A program made the position numbers and the translations under genes. A stretch of 55,902 nucleotides of DNA, taken from contig CALEPS010000002.1 in assembly GCA_937910305.1 (NCBI GenBank), forward strand, positions 1 to 55,902. The letters run 5' to 3'. Shown here piece after piece: positions 31,986-39,315 of the stretch. Each line of letters begins with the position of its first letter. Position 1 is the first letter of the stretch. The stretch is from an uncultured Bacteroidales bacterium. GTDB lineage: Bacteria > Bacteroidota > Bacteroidia > Bacteroidales > Paludibacteraceae. Under the pieces are notes generated by a model. It ran no database searches and had not been told where the DNA came from. It was given only the letters and a program-made list of their open reading frames with translations.

Positions 31986-33389
31986 AGATGCAATCAACTT
32001 CAACAACTGCTCTACCGCCTCTTCCTGCGGGATGTTCTTCAGCACGCACTCTTTGCCTCTGTACAGACTCACTTTGCCTCGACCTGCTCCCACATAACCG
32101 TAATCCGCGTCCGCCATCTCGCCCGGACCGTTCACTATACAGCCCATTACGGCAATCTTCAGACCTTGGCTGATGGCTGACGGCTGACGGCTGACAGCTT
32201 CTTTGACTTCAGCGATGGTCTTCTGGAGGTCGAAGAGGGTTCTTCCGCAACCCGGACAGGAGATGTACTCCGTTTTATAAATACGCACGCGCGCGGCTTG
32301 CAGAATGTCTTTGCTCAGGAAATTCAATTTCGTCTCCGAGAAATGCGGATTGACCATCGTCAGCTCTTGTGCTCTGTACTCCCATAGCAACCGTCCGCAC
32401 TCTGCCGCGGCTTGCAGACAGAACGTCTCCCAGTCTTCCTCCATGCTCGAATAGCGCACCTCGGCGTAACCGCCGATGTTGTCCAGCACCTCTGCGGTTA
32501 CGCTGCCGTCGTATCGCACCGACTCCTCGTCCGCAAAATAATCCACTAACTGCCGGGCAACAGGAATCTCGTTCTCCGGCGCTTCGCTCAGACTCACGCG
32601 GATCGTGTCGCCTATACCGTCTGCTAACAGCGCACCTATTCCGACCGCCGATTTGATACGCCCGTCTTCGCCTTCACCGGCTTCCGTCACGCCCAGGTGC
32701 AGCGGAAAAGCCATGTGCTCGTGGTGCATCTGCTTGACCAACAGCCGCACGGTCTCTACCATCACACGTGTGTTGCTCGCTTTGATGGAAATGACGATAT
32801 CCTGAAAATCATGCCGCACCGCCACGCGCAGAAACTCCATTACGCTCTCTACCATTCCTTCCGGCGTGTCGCCGTAACGCGACATGATACGGTCGCTCAG
32901 CGAACCGTGGTTCACGCCCAGACGGATTGCCGTCCCGTGCGCCTTGCAGATGTCTAACAACCGCACAAAACGCTCCTCTAACCGCCCCAACTCCACGCGG
33001 TATTCCTCGTCCGTGTAGTCAATATGCTGGAACTTGCGCGCAGGGTCGATATAATTGCCAGGATTGATACGCACAGCCTCCACCACTTGCGCCGCGGCGT
33101 CTGCCACGTCCGCCTGAAAATGCACATCCGCTACCAGCGGCACTGCCGTCAGCACTTGTGCATGAATCTCTTTGAGACTCTCCACCTCGCGCAGTCCCTG
33201 CGTCGTAAACCGCAGCAGCTCTGCGCCTGCCTCGATACACCGCCGCGCCTGGTCCACCGAACCGTCAATATCATTCGTGCTGGTATTCGCCATCGTCTGC
33301 ACACGGATAGGGTAGTCCGAACCGATAAAAATGTTTCCGACCTGCACTTGGCTGGTCTTTCTACGTTTATATGCTAACTTTATTTCCAT
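31953..33389 (-). CDS. ispG: 4-hydroxy-3-methylbut-2-en-1-yl diphosphate synthase
   Basis: A 478-residue IspG (GcpE). The N-terminal barrel shows GSDYPIRVQTMANTSTND, RFTTQGLRE, VADVHFQAD, NPGNYID, RLGVNHGSL and VTEAGEGEDGRIKSAVG. The C-terminal part carries the 4Fe-4S ligands CPGCGRT and CIVNGPGE. It converts MEcPP to HMBPP in the MEP isoprenoid pathway. The middle insert typical of Bacteroidetes and plant enzymes is present but short. SRQPSAISQ before the last domain is encoded by a GGCTGACGGCTGA repeat, and the last ten residues by another repeat, so the C-terminus may be altered from the ancestral form. The only promoter-like site upstream on this strand is at 33825-33855. Confidence 0.93.
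   Translation of the reverse strand: MEIKLAYKRRKTSQVQVGNIFIGSDYPIRVQTMANTSTNDIDGSVDQARRCIEAGAELLRFTTQGLREVESLKEIHAQVLTAVPLVADVHFQADVADAAAQVVEAVRINPGNYIDPARKFQHIDYTDEEYRVELGRLEERFVRLLDICKAHGTAIRLGVNHGSLSDRIMSRYGDTPEGMVESVMEFLRVAVRHDFQDIVISIKASNTRVMVETVRLLVKQMHHEHMAFPLHLGVTEAGEGEDGRIKSAVGIGALLADGIGDTIRVSLSEAPENEIPVARQLVDYFADEESVRYDGSVTAEVLDNIGGYAEVRYSSMEEDWETFCLQAAAECGRLLWEYRAQELTMVNPHFSETKLNFLSKDILQAARVRIYKTEYISCPGCGRTLFDLQKTIAEVKEAVSRQPSAISQGLKIAVMGCIVNGPGEMADADYGYVGAGRGKVSLYRGKECVLKNIPQEEAVEQLLKLIASDRGTSLSTDR
32168..32198. repeat. GGCTGACGGCTGAC repeats inside ispG
   Basis: In-frame insertion encoding SRQPSAISQ, same family as 19605-19632. Confidence 0.75.
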
Positions 33390-33515
33390 ATAGAAGATAA
33401 ATCTATGTTTTCCGAATAATTTTCTTTAAATTTTGATAATTTTGGACTAAAAACCAACTTTCTTTCGCCTTTAAAGCCCCAAACAGCACTTTTTTGCTAA
33501 AAATATTCAAAAAAA

Positions 33516-33547
33516 TTTGGTCATGTCAAAAAAAAGCAGTACCTTTG
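33516..33547 (+). promoter_or_regulatory. Promoter of tRNA-Lys
   Basis: TTTG, 20 bases, TACCTTTG. RNA start near 33554, about 108 bases before the tRNA. Confidence 0.75.
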
Positions 33548-33607
33548 CACCCGCTTTTGAGTTGAAGGTGTCTATGCACCGAGAAAATCGCTCCTAAGCG
33601 CTTTTGA

Positions 33608-33655
33608 CAAAATGACCAAATAGATGAATAAATGGTAAATGTCAAAATGCGTAAA
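33608..33655. repeat. AAATGACCAAAT / TGGTAAATG repeats
   Basis: Complement of the TCATTTACC family seen at 11404, 11557 and 48496; lies in the tRNA 5' leader. The remainder of the 272-base gap 33390-33661 is A/T-rich and holds only the tRNA promoter. Confidence 0.65.
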
Positions 33656-33661
33656 TGGATT

Positions 33662-33734
33662 GAATCAGTAGCTCAGCAGGTAGAGCACATCCCTTTTAAG
33701 GATGGGGTCCTGGGTTCGAGCCCCAGCTGGTTCA
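33662..33734 (+). tRNA. tRNA-Lys (anticodon TTT)
   Basis: A 73-base cloverleaf: acceptor GAATCAG with CTGGTTC, D stem GCTC/GAGC, anticodon stem CATCC/GGATG with loop CTTTTAA (anticodon TTT), T stem CTGGG/CCCAG with TTCGAGC loop, discriminator A. The 3' CCA is not encoded. A strong terminator follows at once. Confidence 0.95.
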
Positions 33735-33735
33735 C

Positions 33736-33764
33736 AAGCAGCGAAACTTCGCTGCTTTTTTTTT
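33736..33764 (+). terminator. Terminator of tRNA-Lys
   Basis: AAGCAGCGAA and TTCGCTGCTT form a perfect stem around a two-base centre (a longer loop is likely in practice), followed by a T run. Confidence 0.85.
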
Positions 33765-33824
33765 CCATCCCCTTGGTACTTGGTCACTTGGTACTTAACT
33801 TAGATCGCTTTCTCAATTTCTTTG

Positions 33825-33855
33825 CAAAGATACGATATTTTTTCGGAATGTGCAA
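33825..33855 (-). promoter_or_regulatory. Promoter-like site facing ispG and antisense to the tRNA
   Basis: Minus strand TTG, 20 bases, TATCTTTG; RNA start near 33818. Transcription would cross the tRNA gene in antisense before reaching ispG, 430 bases away. It is back to back with the hdeD promoter. Confidence 0.55.
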
Positions 33856-33872
33856 GAAAAACATACTTTTTA

Positions 33873-33904
33873 TTTGCTTATTTCCAGAAAAATTAGTAAC
33901 TTTG
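33873..33904 (+). promoter_or_regulatory. Promoter of the hdeD-like gene
   Basis: TTTG, 20 bases, TAACTTTG; RNA start near 33911, 37 bases before the ATG. Confidence 0.75.
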
Positions 33905-33947
33905 CACTCTCAATTGAGAATATCAAACATTTTAACTATTTAAATCT

Positions 33948-34547
33948 ATGAAGACAAGTACTAAAATTCTGATGTGCCTCGCGGGTATTGCCCTCGTGGT
34001 ACTGGGTGTGCTCTGTATCATCTATCCGGGTAGCACCCTCGTTTCGTTGACATGGGCGTTTGGTCTGATGCTTATCATCAGCGGTTGCAGCACTTTCGGT
34101 GCGTGGGCTACGCTCCGTGCTATCAATCCGTTCAGCGGACTGACTTTCCTTGCTGCCTTGCTGCAGGTCTTCCTCGGCGTGGCAATTATCGTTATGCCGG
34201 CTCCGCTGGTTGTGGCTCTGCCTTTCATTTTCGCTTTCTGGGTGTTCTATGAGGGCTTGAACCTGACGCTGGACTCGTTCAACTACAAGAAACTCGGTTT
34301 CCGCCGCTGGTGGGTGCTCTGTCTGCTCGGCGTGCTGGCTATGTGCGGCGGTTGCTACTGCTTCTTCTGCGATCCCTCCATCTCGGCTACTACCATCGCC
34401 TGGCTGGTAGGTCTCGGTATTATTGCAGACGGTATCGGCAACTGGGTTAAAGTGGCTGCTGTCAACCGCGTAGAGAAGAAACTCAACAAACTGGCAGACC
34501 GCTTCCACCAAGTCATCGACATCGAGGATGTAGAGGAAGTGAAGTAA
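33948..34547 (+). CDS. HdeD family (DUF308) membrane protein
   Basis: A 199-residue protein with six hydrophobic segments in the repeated DUF308/HdeD pattern (LAGIALVVLGVLCIIYPGST, MLIISGCSTFGAW, FLAALLQVFLGVAIIVMP). A charged C-terminal helix (NRVEKKLNKLADRFHQ) faces the cytoplasm. HdeD is linked to acid resistance in E. coli, but in Bacteroidetes the function of this family is unknown. It has its own promoter and a terminator at 34575-34610, so it is a single-gene unit next to htrA, another envelope-stress gene. Confidence 0.8.
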   Translation: MKTSTKILMCLAGIALVVLGVLCIIYPGSTLVSLTWAFGLMLIISGCSTFGAWATLRAINPFSGLTFLAALLQVFLGVAIIVMPAPLVVALPFIFAFWVFYEGLNLTLDSFNYKKLGFRRWWVLCLLGVLAMCGGCYCFFCDPSISATTIAWLVGLGIIADGIGNWVKVAAVNRVEKKLNKLADRFHQVIDIEDVEEVK

Positions 34548-34574
34548 GTTTTTCAGCTGTCAGTAATCAGCAAT

Positions 34575-34610
34575 CAGCCGTCAGGTCGCATGACACTGGC
34601 GGCTGTTTTT
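34575..34610 (+). terminator. Terminator after the hdeD-like gene
   Basis: CAGCCG and CGGCTG (34575-34580, 34600-34605) with further pairing inside, followed by TTTTT. The stem overlaps GCTGTCAGTAATCAG-type repeats. Confidence 0.75.
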
Positions 34611-34628
34611 ATGTAAACCTGTCGGTCT

Positions 34629-34644
34629 TGGCACGGATTTTGCA
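34629..34644 (+). promoter_or_regulatory. Sigma-54 promoter of htrA
   Basis: TGGCACG, four bases, TTGCA matches the RpoN -24/-12 consensus at every fixed position. The conserved GC pairs are in correct spacing. RNA start near 34655, 23 bases before the ATG. No enhancer-binding-protein site was identified. Confidence 0.75.
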
Positions 34645-34677
34645 ACTACCCATGTACAACTAAAATTATTCGGAACT

Positions 34678-36165
34678 ATGAAAAAGATATTCAGATTTTT
34701 AGGCGTCGTGCTGCTCGTCGCAGCCGTCAGCGCCGCAACCACATTCGCTGTCTTGAAATACAGCAATCCGCAATCTTCAAATCTTCAAATTCTCAAATCC
34801 TCAAATGATTCCCTCGGAATCCCTGCTGCTTACAGCCGCTTCGCATCTTTGCCGCAGGCAGGCGAGACGGATTTTACCAACGCAGCGGAGCTCTCCGTCA
34901 ATGCCGTAGTCCACGTCAAGACGACCTACCGCAACCAGGTTTCGTCCCAGCAGATGGACCTGTTTGAGTTCTTCTTCGGCCGTCCGGGACAGCAACGCGA
35001 GATGCCGGCGCAGCAGGCGTCCGGTTCAGGCGTCATCATCTCCGAAGACGGTTATATCGTCACCAACAACCACGTCATCGACCGCGCGGACCAGATTCAG
35101 GTCGTGCTCAACGACAAACGCGAATACACGGCTACGCTGGTTGGCACCGACCCGAACACGGATATCGCGCTCCTGAAAATCGAAGAGACAGGTCTGCCGG
35201 TAATTCTCATGGGCAACTCCGACGACCTGCGTGTCGGCGAATGGGTGCTCGCAGTCGGCAATCCGTTCAACCTCACTTCGACCGTCACGGCAGGTATCGT
35301 GTCCGCCAAGGCGCGTAACATCAATATCCTCAATGCGGAGATGAAGATTGAGTCGTTCATCCAGACCGATGCGGCAGTCAATCCAGGCAACTCCGGCGGT
35401 GCGCTGGTTAACACACGAGGCGAACTGGTGGGTATCAACACCGCCATCGCCTCGCAGACCGGTTCGTATTCGGGCTACAGCTTTGCAGTGCCGACAAGTA
35501 TCGTACAGAAAGTGGTGAGCGACATCCGCCAGTACGGCGTCGTGCAACGCGCTATCCTCGGCGTGCAGATGCGTGAGATCACGTCCGAACTGAAGAAAGA
35601 GAAAAACCTGACAACTCTCCAAGGGGCGTACGTGGAACGTGTTGTGCCGGACGGCGCGGCAGAGAAAGCCGGAATCAAGAGTGGCGATGTGATTACGCGT
35701 GTTGACGATGCGGCTGTCAAGACCGGCACCGACCTGCAGGAACATATAGGTCGTCACCGTCCGGGTGATGTAGTGAGTGTGACGCTGCTCCGCGACGGCA
35801 AGACCATGACCGTTCAGGCAACGCTCACCAACCGCGAAGGCGGCACAGGAGTCATCTCTGCCGAAGACAAAGCGTCCGTTCTGGGTGCCACCTTCTCCGA
35901 ACTGACCGATGCACAGAAAGAGCGCCTGGGTATCAACTACGGCCTGCAGATCAAGTCGCTCAAATCGGGCAAACTGAAGAGTGCCGGTGTTCCCTCGGAC
36001 TTCATCATCCTCAAGGTCAATAACCGCTCCGTGCGCACCGAAGAAGACCTTGACGACATCGTCCGCCGTGCCAACTCCGCCTCCGAACGCGACCGCGTCC
36101 TCTTCATCACCGGCTGCACACCGCAAGGCCGCATCCGCTACTACGCTGTCAATCTGGCAGAGTAA
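34678..36165 (+). CDS. htrA: Do-type periplasmic serine protease (DegP/HtrA)
   Basis: A 495-residue envelope protease and chaperone. N-terminal signal anchor (FLGVVLLVAAVSAATTFAVL). Catalytic triad His132 (VTNNHVI), Asp162 (NTDIALLKI) and Ser239 (NPGNSGGAL). Two PDZ-like domains follow: residues about 285-375 (GAYVERVVPDGAAEKAGIKS) and a shorter one about 395-490. The linker after the anchor, SSNLQILKSSNDS, is encoded by a TTCAAATC repeat (34771-34807). The protein degrades misfolded envelope proteins. The promoter is of sigma-54 type, unlike the other promoters in this window. A large hairpin follows the gene. Confidence 0.92.
   Translation: MKKIFRFLGVVLLVAAVSAATTFAVLKYSNPQSSNLQILKSSNDSLGIPAAYSRFASLPQAGETDFTNAAELSVNAVVHVKTTYRNQVSSQQMDLFEFFFGRPGQQREMPAQQASGSGVIISEDGYIVTNNHVIDRADQIQVVLNDKREYTATLVGTDPNTDIALLKIEETGLPVILMGNSDDLRVGEWVLAVGNPFNLTSTVTAGIVSAKARNINILNAEMKIESFIQTDAAVNPGNSGGALVNTRGELVGINTAIASQTGSYSGYSFAVPTSIVQKVVSDIRQYGVVQRAILGVQMREITSELKKEKNLTTLQGAYVERVVPDGAAEKAGIKSGDVITRVDDAAVKTGTDLQEHIGRHRPGDVVSVTLLRDGKTMTVQATLTNREGGTGVISAEDKASVLGATFSELTDAQKERLGINYGLQIKSLKSGKLKSAGVPSDFIILKVNNRSVRTEEDLDDIVRRANSASERDRVLFITGCTPQGRIRYYAVNLAE
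34771..34807. repeat. TCTTCAAATC repeats inside htrA
   Basis: In-frame units CTTCAAATCTTCAAATTCTC, encoding SSNLQILKSSN in the linker between anchor and protease; complement of the family at 12404-12434. Confidence 0.75.
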
Positions 36166-36192
36166 AAATTACCGATAGTTAATATTTAGAAT

Positions 36193-36222
36193 GATACAGG
36201 GGGCGAAACAGCCCCCTGTATC
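36193..36222. terminator. Perfect 12-bp hairpin after htrA
   Basis: GATACAGGGGGC, loop GAAACA, GCCCCCTGTATC. Very stable but without a T run; TCTCGTATGT repeats follow (36225-36253). It can serve both converging transcripts (htrA and the radical-SAM operon). Confidence 0.65.
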
Positions 36223-36311
36223 GTCTCGTATGTTTCTCGTATGTCTCTCGTACGCGGCAGGTAAGCGCAAAAAGTGACGATTATTAAGAATATATATGAA
36301 TATATAACATC

Positions 36312-36530
36312 TTATTTATTAAATCCGTCACATGAACCGCTACAACCAAAACAAGTACCTTCACAATCACCCGCACAACCACCATAGCAAGTTGAACACT
36401 CTGCCATAATAGATGGAGAAACTGCTAATGCTGGGATGAGAGGAGATACAGCCTTAACTGCTAAATCGTCTAAAAACTCTGATGCGAAAGAGAATGAAGA
36501 CATGATTGAAGAAAAAACATTCTTTTCCAT
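36312..36530 (-). CDS. Cysteine-rich RiPP precursor peptide
   Basis: A 72-residue peptide. The first 44 residues are a leader-like helix-forming region without Cys (MEKNVFSSIMSSFSFASEFL). The last 28 residues hold seven cysteines (45, 48, 52, 56, 60, 63, 67) spaced 2-3-3-3-2-3 and otherwise Gly, Ser, Asp, Thr and one Tyr and Phe (STCYGG, AGDC, EGTC, FGC, SGSC). It starts 3 bases after the stop of a SPASM radical-SAM enzyme, so it is almost certainly the enzyme's substrate. The CX3C pattern fits thioether-forming (ranthipeptide-type) or CXXX-repeat peptides. No protease or transporter gene is next to it. The real core cannot be fixed from sequence; a metal-binding peptide is an alternative. 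Confidence 0.8.
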   Translation of the reverse strand: MEKNVFSSIMSSFSFASEFLDDLAVKAVSPLIPALAVSPSIMAECSTCYGGCAGDCEGTCFGCSGSCDGFNK

Positions 36531-36533
36531 AAT

Positions 36534-37664
36534 CTAAACATTTAAATTAAACATAGATGATATTTTTTTTAATGCTACTATATTAAGTGCATCTTTTTCT
36601 GATATTTCAGAATAATTTGATAATTTTTTATGCAAATTTAAAACCATATATTTACACGCAGCCGCTATGCGTAACTTGCTCAAAGCGCACTTTTGAACAG
36701 ATCTATCGGATAAATTTCCTGTCAATGTGAAATTATCTCCATAACAACCATGACATATTGGATAAATGTAACACTCATTTAAGCATTGCTCGTTGATAAA
36801 ATTTTGATGATTGTTAAAATCAATTTTCATTATACGAGTTAATTCACTTTTTCCTAGTGTTATGGGAGAGAAATATGTGCAAGGATAAATGGTTCCGTCA
36901 CAATCAGCAACTGCCATATGTTCTCCTGTACCACATCTTTTTTGATTTATACGACTTCGTGTTTCACACTCGCTAAATGGTAACTGAAAAAATGGAGATT
37001 CATATTCTGGATGTTCTAAATAATACTTGATCAATTCTTCATATTGGTAAGCTATACATTTGTACTTTTCTATAAAATTGCTGAGTTCTACCCCTTCAGC
37101 AAAATTACATCCATTTAATTTAAACCCTAGACTATGAAGAAATTTAACATCTTTTGCTAAACTATCAATATTGTACTCACTAATAGTCATCTTTATTGGT
37201 TGAGCTGGCCAATTCTTAAGAAAGAAATTAATATCAATTTTATCAAATGAATTACACCTATTTCTATCATGAGTTTCTTTTGTCCCATCAATGCTCAATG
37301 TCAACCAAAATCTCGTCCTGTTTTGTGTAAACCATTCTTTCATGGAGTCTGTCATAACAGTTCCATTTGTGGTTGCAAAAAACAAAAATTTTTTATTCCA
37401 TTGTTTGCTCCAAAACCACTCGCATATTTTTTTGATTAAGTTGAACTCTAATAAAGGCTCGCCTCCTATGAAACCAATTCGTATTTCGTCATAGTCATCT
37501 CGTTCCATAAATTTATTGATAACTGCTTTAGCCGTTTCAAGATTCATCCTAACATCATTTCTCTTATTGTGTTCATAGCAATAAACACAATTAAGATTAC
37601 AACCATGAGTAACAATCAAAGTTAGTTCAAATGGTATTTTTTTTGATAGCCCCATATCCATCAT
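36534..37664 (-). CDS. Radical-SAM/SPASM peptide maturase
   Basis: A 376-residue protein. Near the N-terminus THGCNLNCVYCYEH holds the CX3CX2C ligands of the SAM 4Fe-4S cluster. IGFIGGEPLLEF is the GGE motif that contacts SAM, and TLSIDGTKETHDRNR follows as in other peptide maturases. The C-terminal SPASM region has CGTGEHMAVADCDGTIYPC, then CLNECYIYPICHGC and a final Cys (KCALSK), ligands for two auxiliary clusters. No RRE domain precedes the barrel. It would modify the seven-Cys peptide encoded next. Start at 37664 has two further Met codons within four residues. The gene is A/T-rich against its neighbours and follows a long structured leader from the promoter at 37999. Confidence 0.88.
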   Translation of the reverse strand: MMDMGLSKKIPFELTLIVTHGCNLNCVYCYEHNKRNDVRMNLETAKAVINKFMERDDYDEIRIGFIGGEPLLEFNLIKKICEWFWSKQWNKKFLFFATTNGTVMTDSMKEWFTQNRTRFWLTLSIDGTKETHDRNRCNSFDKIDINFFLKNWPAQPIKMTISEYNIDSLAKDVKFLHSLGFKLNGCNFAEGVELSNFIEKYKCIAYQYEELIKYYLEHPEYESPFFQLPFSECETRSRINQKRCGTGEHMAVADCDGTIYPCTYFSPITLGKSELTRIMKIDFNNHQNFINEQCLNECYIYPICHGCYGDNFTLTGNLSDRSVQKCALSKLRIAAACKYMVLNLHKKLSNYSEISEKDALNIVALKKISSMFNLNV

Positions 37665-37739
37665 ACTAGTATAATTTGATATTATTAATACTATCTGTTG
37701 CTTCTATTTATATTTCCAGTTTGAAGAGTGAAATTCTCT

Positions 37740-37994
37740 ATATATCTCCGTTTGCGCTTTATGAAAAGAAACAACAAAAAATATGAGCGCTTCCTTATCA
37801 ACTCCGAGGCTGTGAGAAGTGCCCATATACCGATAAGTCACGCCCATATACAATATGGACGTCTGCTGACTTATTATTGGTACATCTCTAAAACTTCTCA
37901 CATTCCGGAGTTTCCAATAAATCGCAAACGCGAATAAAATCAATATGTCACCGCTTTTTTACGCTGTCGGTGCTAGCGGTCATTCTCAAATGAC
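37740..37994 (-). ncRNA. Structured leader RNA of the radical-SAM operon
   Basis: From the promoter at 37999-38030 to the maturase start is 330 bases with nested perfect helices: 37749-37756 with 37923-37930 (CGTTTGCG/CGCAAACG), 37800-37806 with 37906-37912 (AACTCCG/CGGAGTT), 37811-37820 with 37893-37902 (TGTGAGAAGT/ACTTCTCACA), 37833-37840 with 37867-37874 (ATAAGTCA/TGACTTAT) and 37844-37849 with 37853-37858 (CCATAT/ATATGG). A small 5' hairpin is at 37979-37994. No terminator U run is seen. I do not recognise a known riboswitch class. A 79-codon frame crosses it but the base pairing argues for RNA. Confidence 0.65.
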
Positions 37995-37998
37995 GGTG

Positions 37999-38030
37999 CA
38001 AAGATAGCACATTTATTTCATTTGTGCAAA
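37999..38030 (-). promoter_or_regulatory. Promoter of the radical-SAM operon leader
   Basis: Minus strand TTTG, 20 bases, TATCTTTG. RNA start near 37992. Confidence 0.75.
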
Positions 38031-38271
38031 TTTTTCTTCTGTTTTGATGGAAAATTGAAGATTTTTATTACTTACGCTTCTTTTAATCAATATGTTATCG
38101 CGCGGCGCTCCGCGCTTGCGTTTCTCCTGTTTAGCGTCTCGGAGAGGGACGAGATATTATATTGGTTTTTATCTGTTGTTTAGTAATCCTGTGCTTATCC
38201 CGAACTTGTCCTGTACTTGTCCTGTACTTGTTCGGAGCTTGTTCGGTACTTGTTCGGTCTCCGCGCGGAGG
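38031..38271. repeat. Gap with CTTGTTCGGTACTTG repeats
   Basis: Between the radical-SAM promoter and the ORF6N stop there is no gene. Units of CTTGTCCTGTACTTG and CTTGTTCGGTACTTG occupy 38198-38260, related to the array at 4681-4757. The end of the ORF6N frame is just beside it. Confidence 0.7.
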
Positions 38272-39306
38272 TTATATCTTAGTTAATAATTCGTCGGTTG
38301 TTAATTCCATCTTAGCGAAGGCAAACCATTTCTTTCCGAGGTCTTTGAGGCTCGCTCCGATATGATAAACGGTATCATCAATGCACAAGAAGCGGTCGTG
38401 CGAGCGGTCAAACGGCTCTACCTCTATCGGGGCATATTGGGCATTGTGCTTCTCTAAATCAAGAGTTAACTGCGGCGTGAGGTTTTTAGTATAGACCTTT
38501 GCCTTCACCCCTTTAGGTCGCTTGTCCAATATCGTAAAGACACTTTCGTCTATATAATTGTCTATCAGCACAATACGTTTCTTTGCTTCGCGCACGCGTT
38601 CCGTAATAAATACGTAGGCATCGAAAATCTGACCGTCATAAAAGATCCCTTGTTTCGGCGTGACACTGCCATCATCCAGACGGCGGAAGATTTCTTCGAA
38701 CTTCTTATCCGCCTCCTCTTGGTGAGCGGCTAAACTTAATTGCGTATGTTCAATGACCTCCAGCCGTTGGAACACTTGTGCGTTAGCCGCAATGAAACGA
38801 CGCATCGCCGTGAAAGCCCGCATGATCTGGATGTTAGTGGCAATCGCTATCGGGGAACGGAGAACACTACTGAGCATCGCTATACCGTTTTCCGTGAAGG
38901 CATAAGGTAATGCGGAGAGAGGACGCTTCTTAGGGGATGTCCTCGCATTTTGCGATAACATGTTTGTTTCAAATGTCCTCGCAATTTGCGATGACATATT
39001 TATATCTTCCGGGTTTGAGGTTGCAATTTGCGACCTCAAAAAATCATCCTCATTGGATATCGCAAATTGTGACTTCCAATTTTCAAACTCCTCTTTAGAG
39101 AGTTGGAACATGAAGTCCTCCGGGAAACGCTCTATGTTACGTTTCACCTGCTCATTGAGACGGAAAGTCTCTACTCTATACAACCTCGCCAAGTCACGGT
39201 CAAGAATTACTTGCTTGCCGCGGATGACTTGGATGAGGTTTTCGATATTCTCCAAAGGTTGCAATGGAGCGGACTCAACTTTCTCTATGTCCTTCTTCTT
39301 TGCCAT
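38272..39306 (-). CDS. ORF6N domain protein
   Basis: A 344-residue protein. The N-terminal ORF6N domain shows VIRGKQVILDRDLARLYRVE, RFPEDFMFQLSKEEFENWKS and later LPYAFTENGIAMLSSVLRS. Between these halves the usual SQFATS segment has been multiplied into SQFAISN, SQIATSN, SQIARTF, SQNARTS, encoded by palindromic DNA (38943-39072). The C-terminal domain (residues about 210-340, IFDAYVFITERVREAKKRIV) is common in Bacteroidetes ORF6N proteins and resembles a phospholipase-D-like or restriction-like fold (HDRFLCIDDTVYHIGAS). ORF6N proteins are often phage derived or DNA-binding. It starts 9 bases after the leuS stop, so cotranscription with leuS is likely though functionally odd. Confidence 0.82.
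   Translation of the reverse strand: MAKKKDIEKVESAPLQPLENIENLIQVIRGKQVILDRDLARLYRVETFRLNEQVKRNIERFPEDFMFQLSKEEFENWKSQFAISNEDDFLRSQIATSNPEDINMSSQIARTFETNMLSQNARTSPKKRPLSALPYAFTENGIAMLSSVLRSPIAIATNIQIMRAFTAMRRFIAANAQVFQRLEVIEHTQLSLAAHQEEADKKFEEIFRRLDDGSVTPKQGIFYDGQIFDAYVFITERVREAKKRIVLIDNYIDESVFTILDKRPKGVKAKVYTKNLTPQLTLDLEKHNAQYAPIEVEPFDRSHDRFLCIDDTVYHIGASLKDLGKKWFAFAKMELTTDELLTKI
38943..39072. repeat. Palindromic repeats inside the ORF6N gene
   Basis: Four palindromes about 38 bases apart: TCGCATTTTGCGA (38943), TCGCAATTTGCGA (38979), GAGGTTGCAATTTGCGACC (from 39017) and TCGCAAATTGTGA (about 39059). They encode the SQ-x-A copies. Confidence 0.7.
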
Positions 39307-39315
39307 GGCTTGCGA

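Noticed and set aside
36193..36222. Strong intrinsic terminator of htrA
   Set aside because: The stem is perfect, but there is no T run on either side, so it is listed only as a terminator-like hairpin.
37704..37943. 79-codon gene upstream of the radical-SAM gene
   Set aside because: The frame crosses perfectly nested inverted repeats and its translation has no family features; a structured leader explains the sequence better. It cannot be fully excluded.
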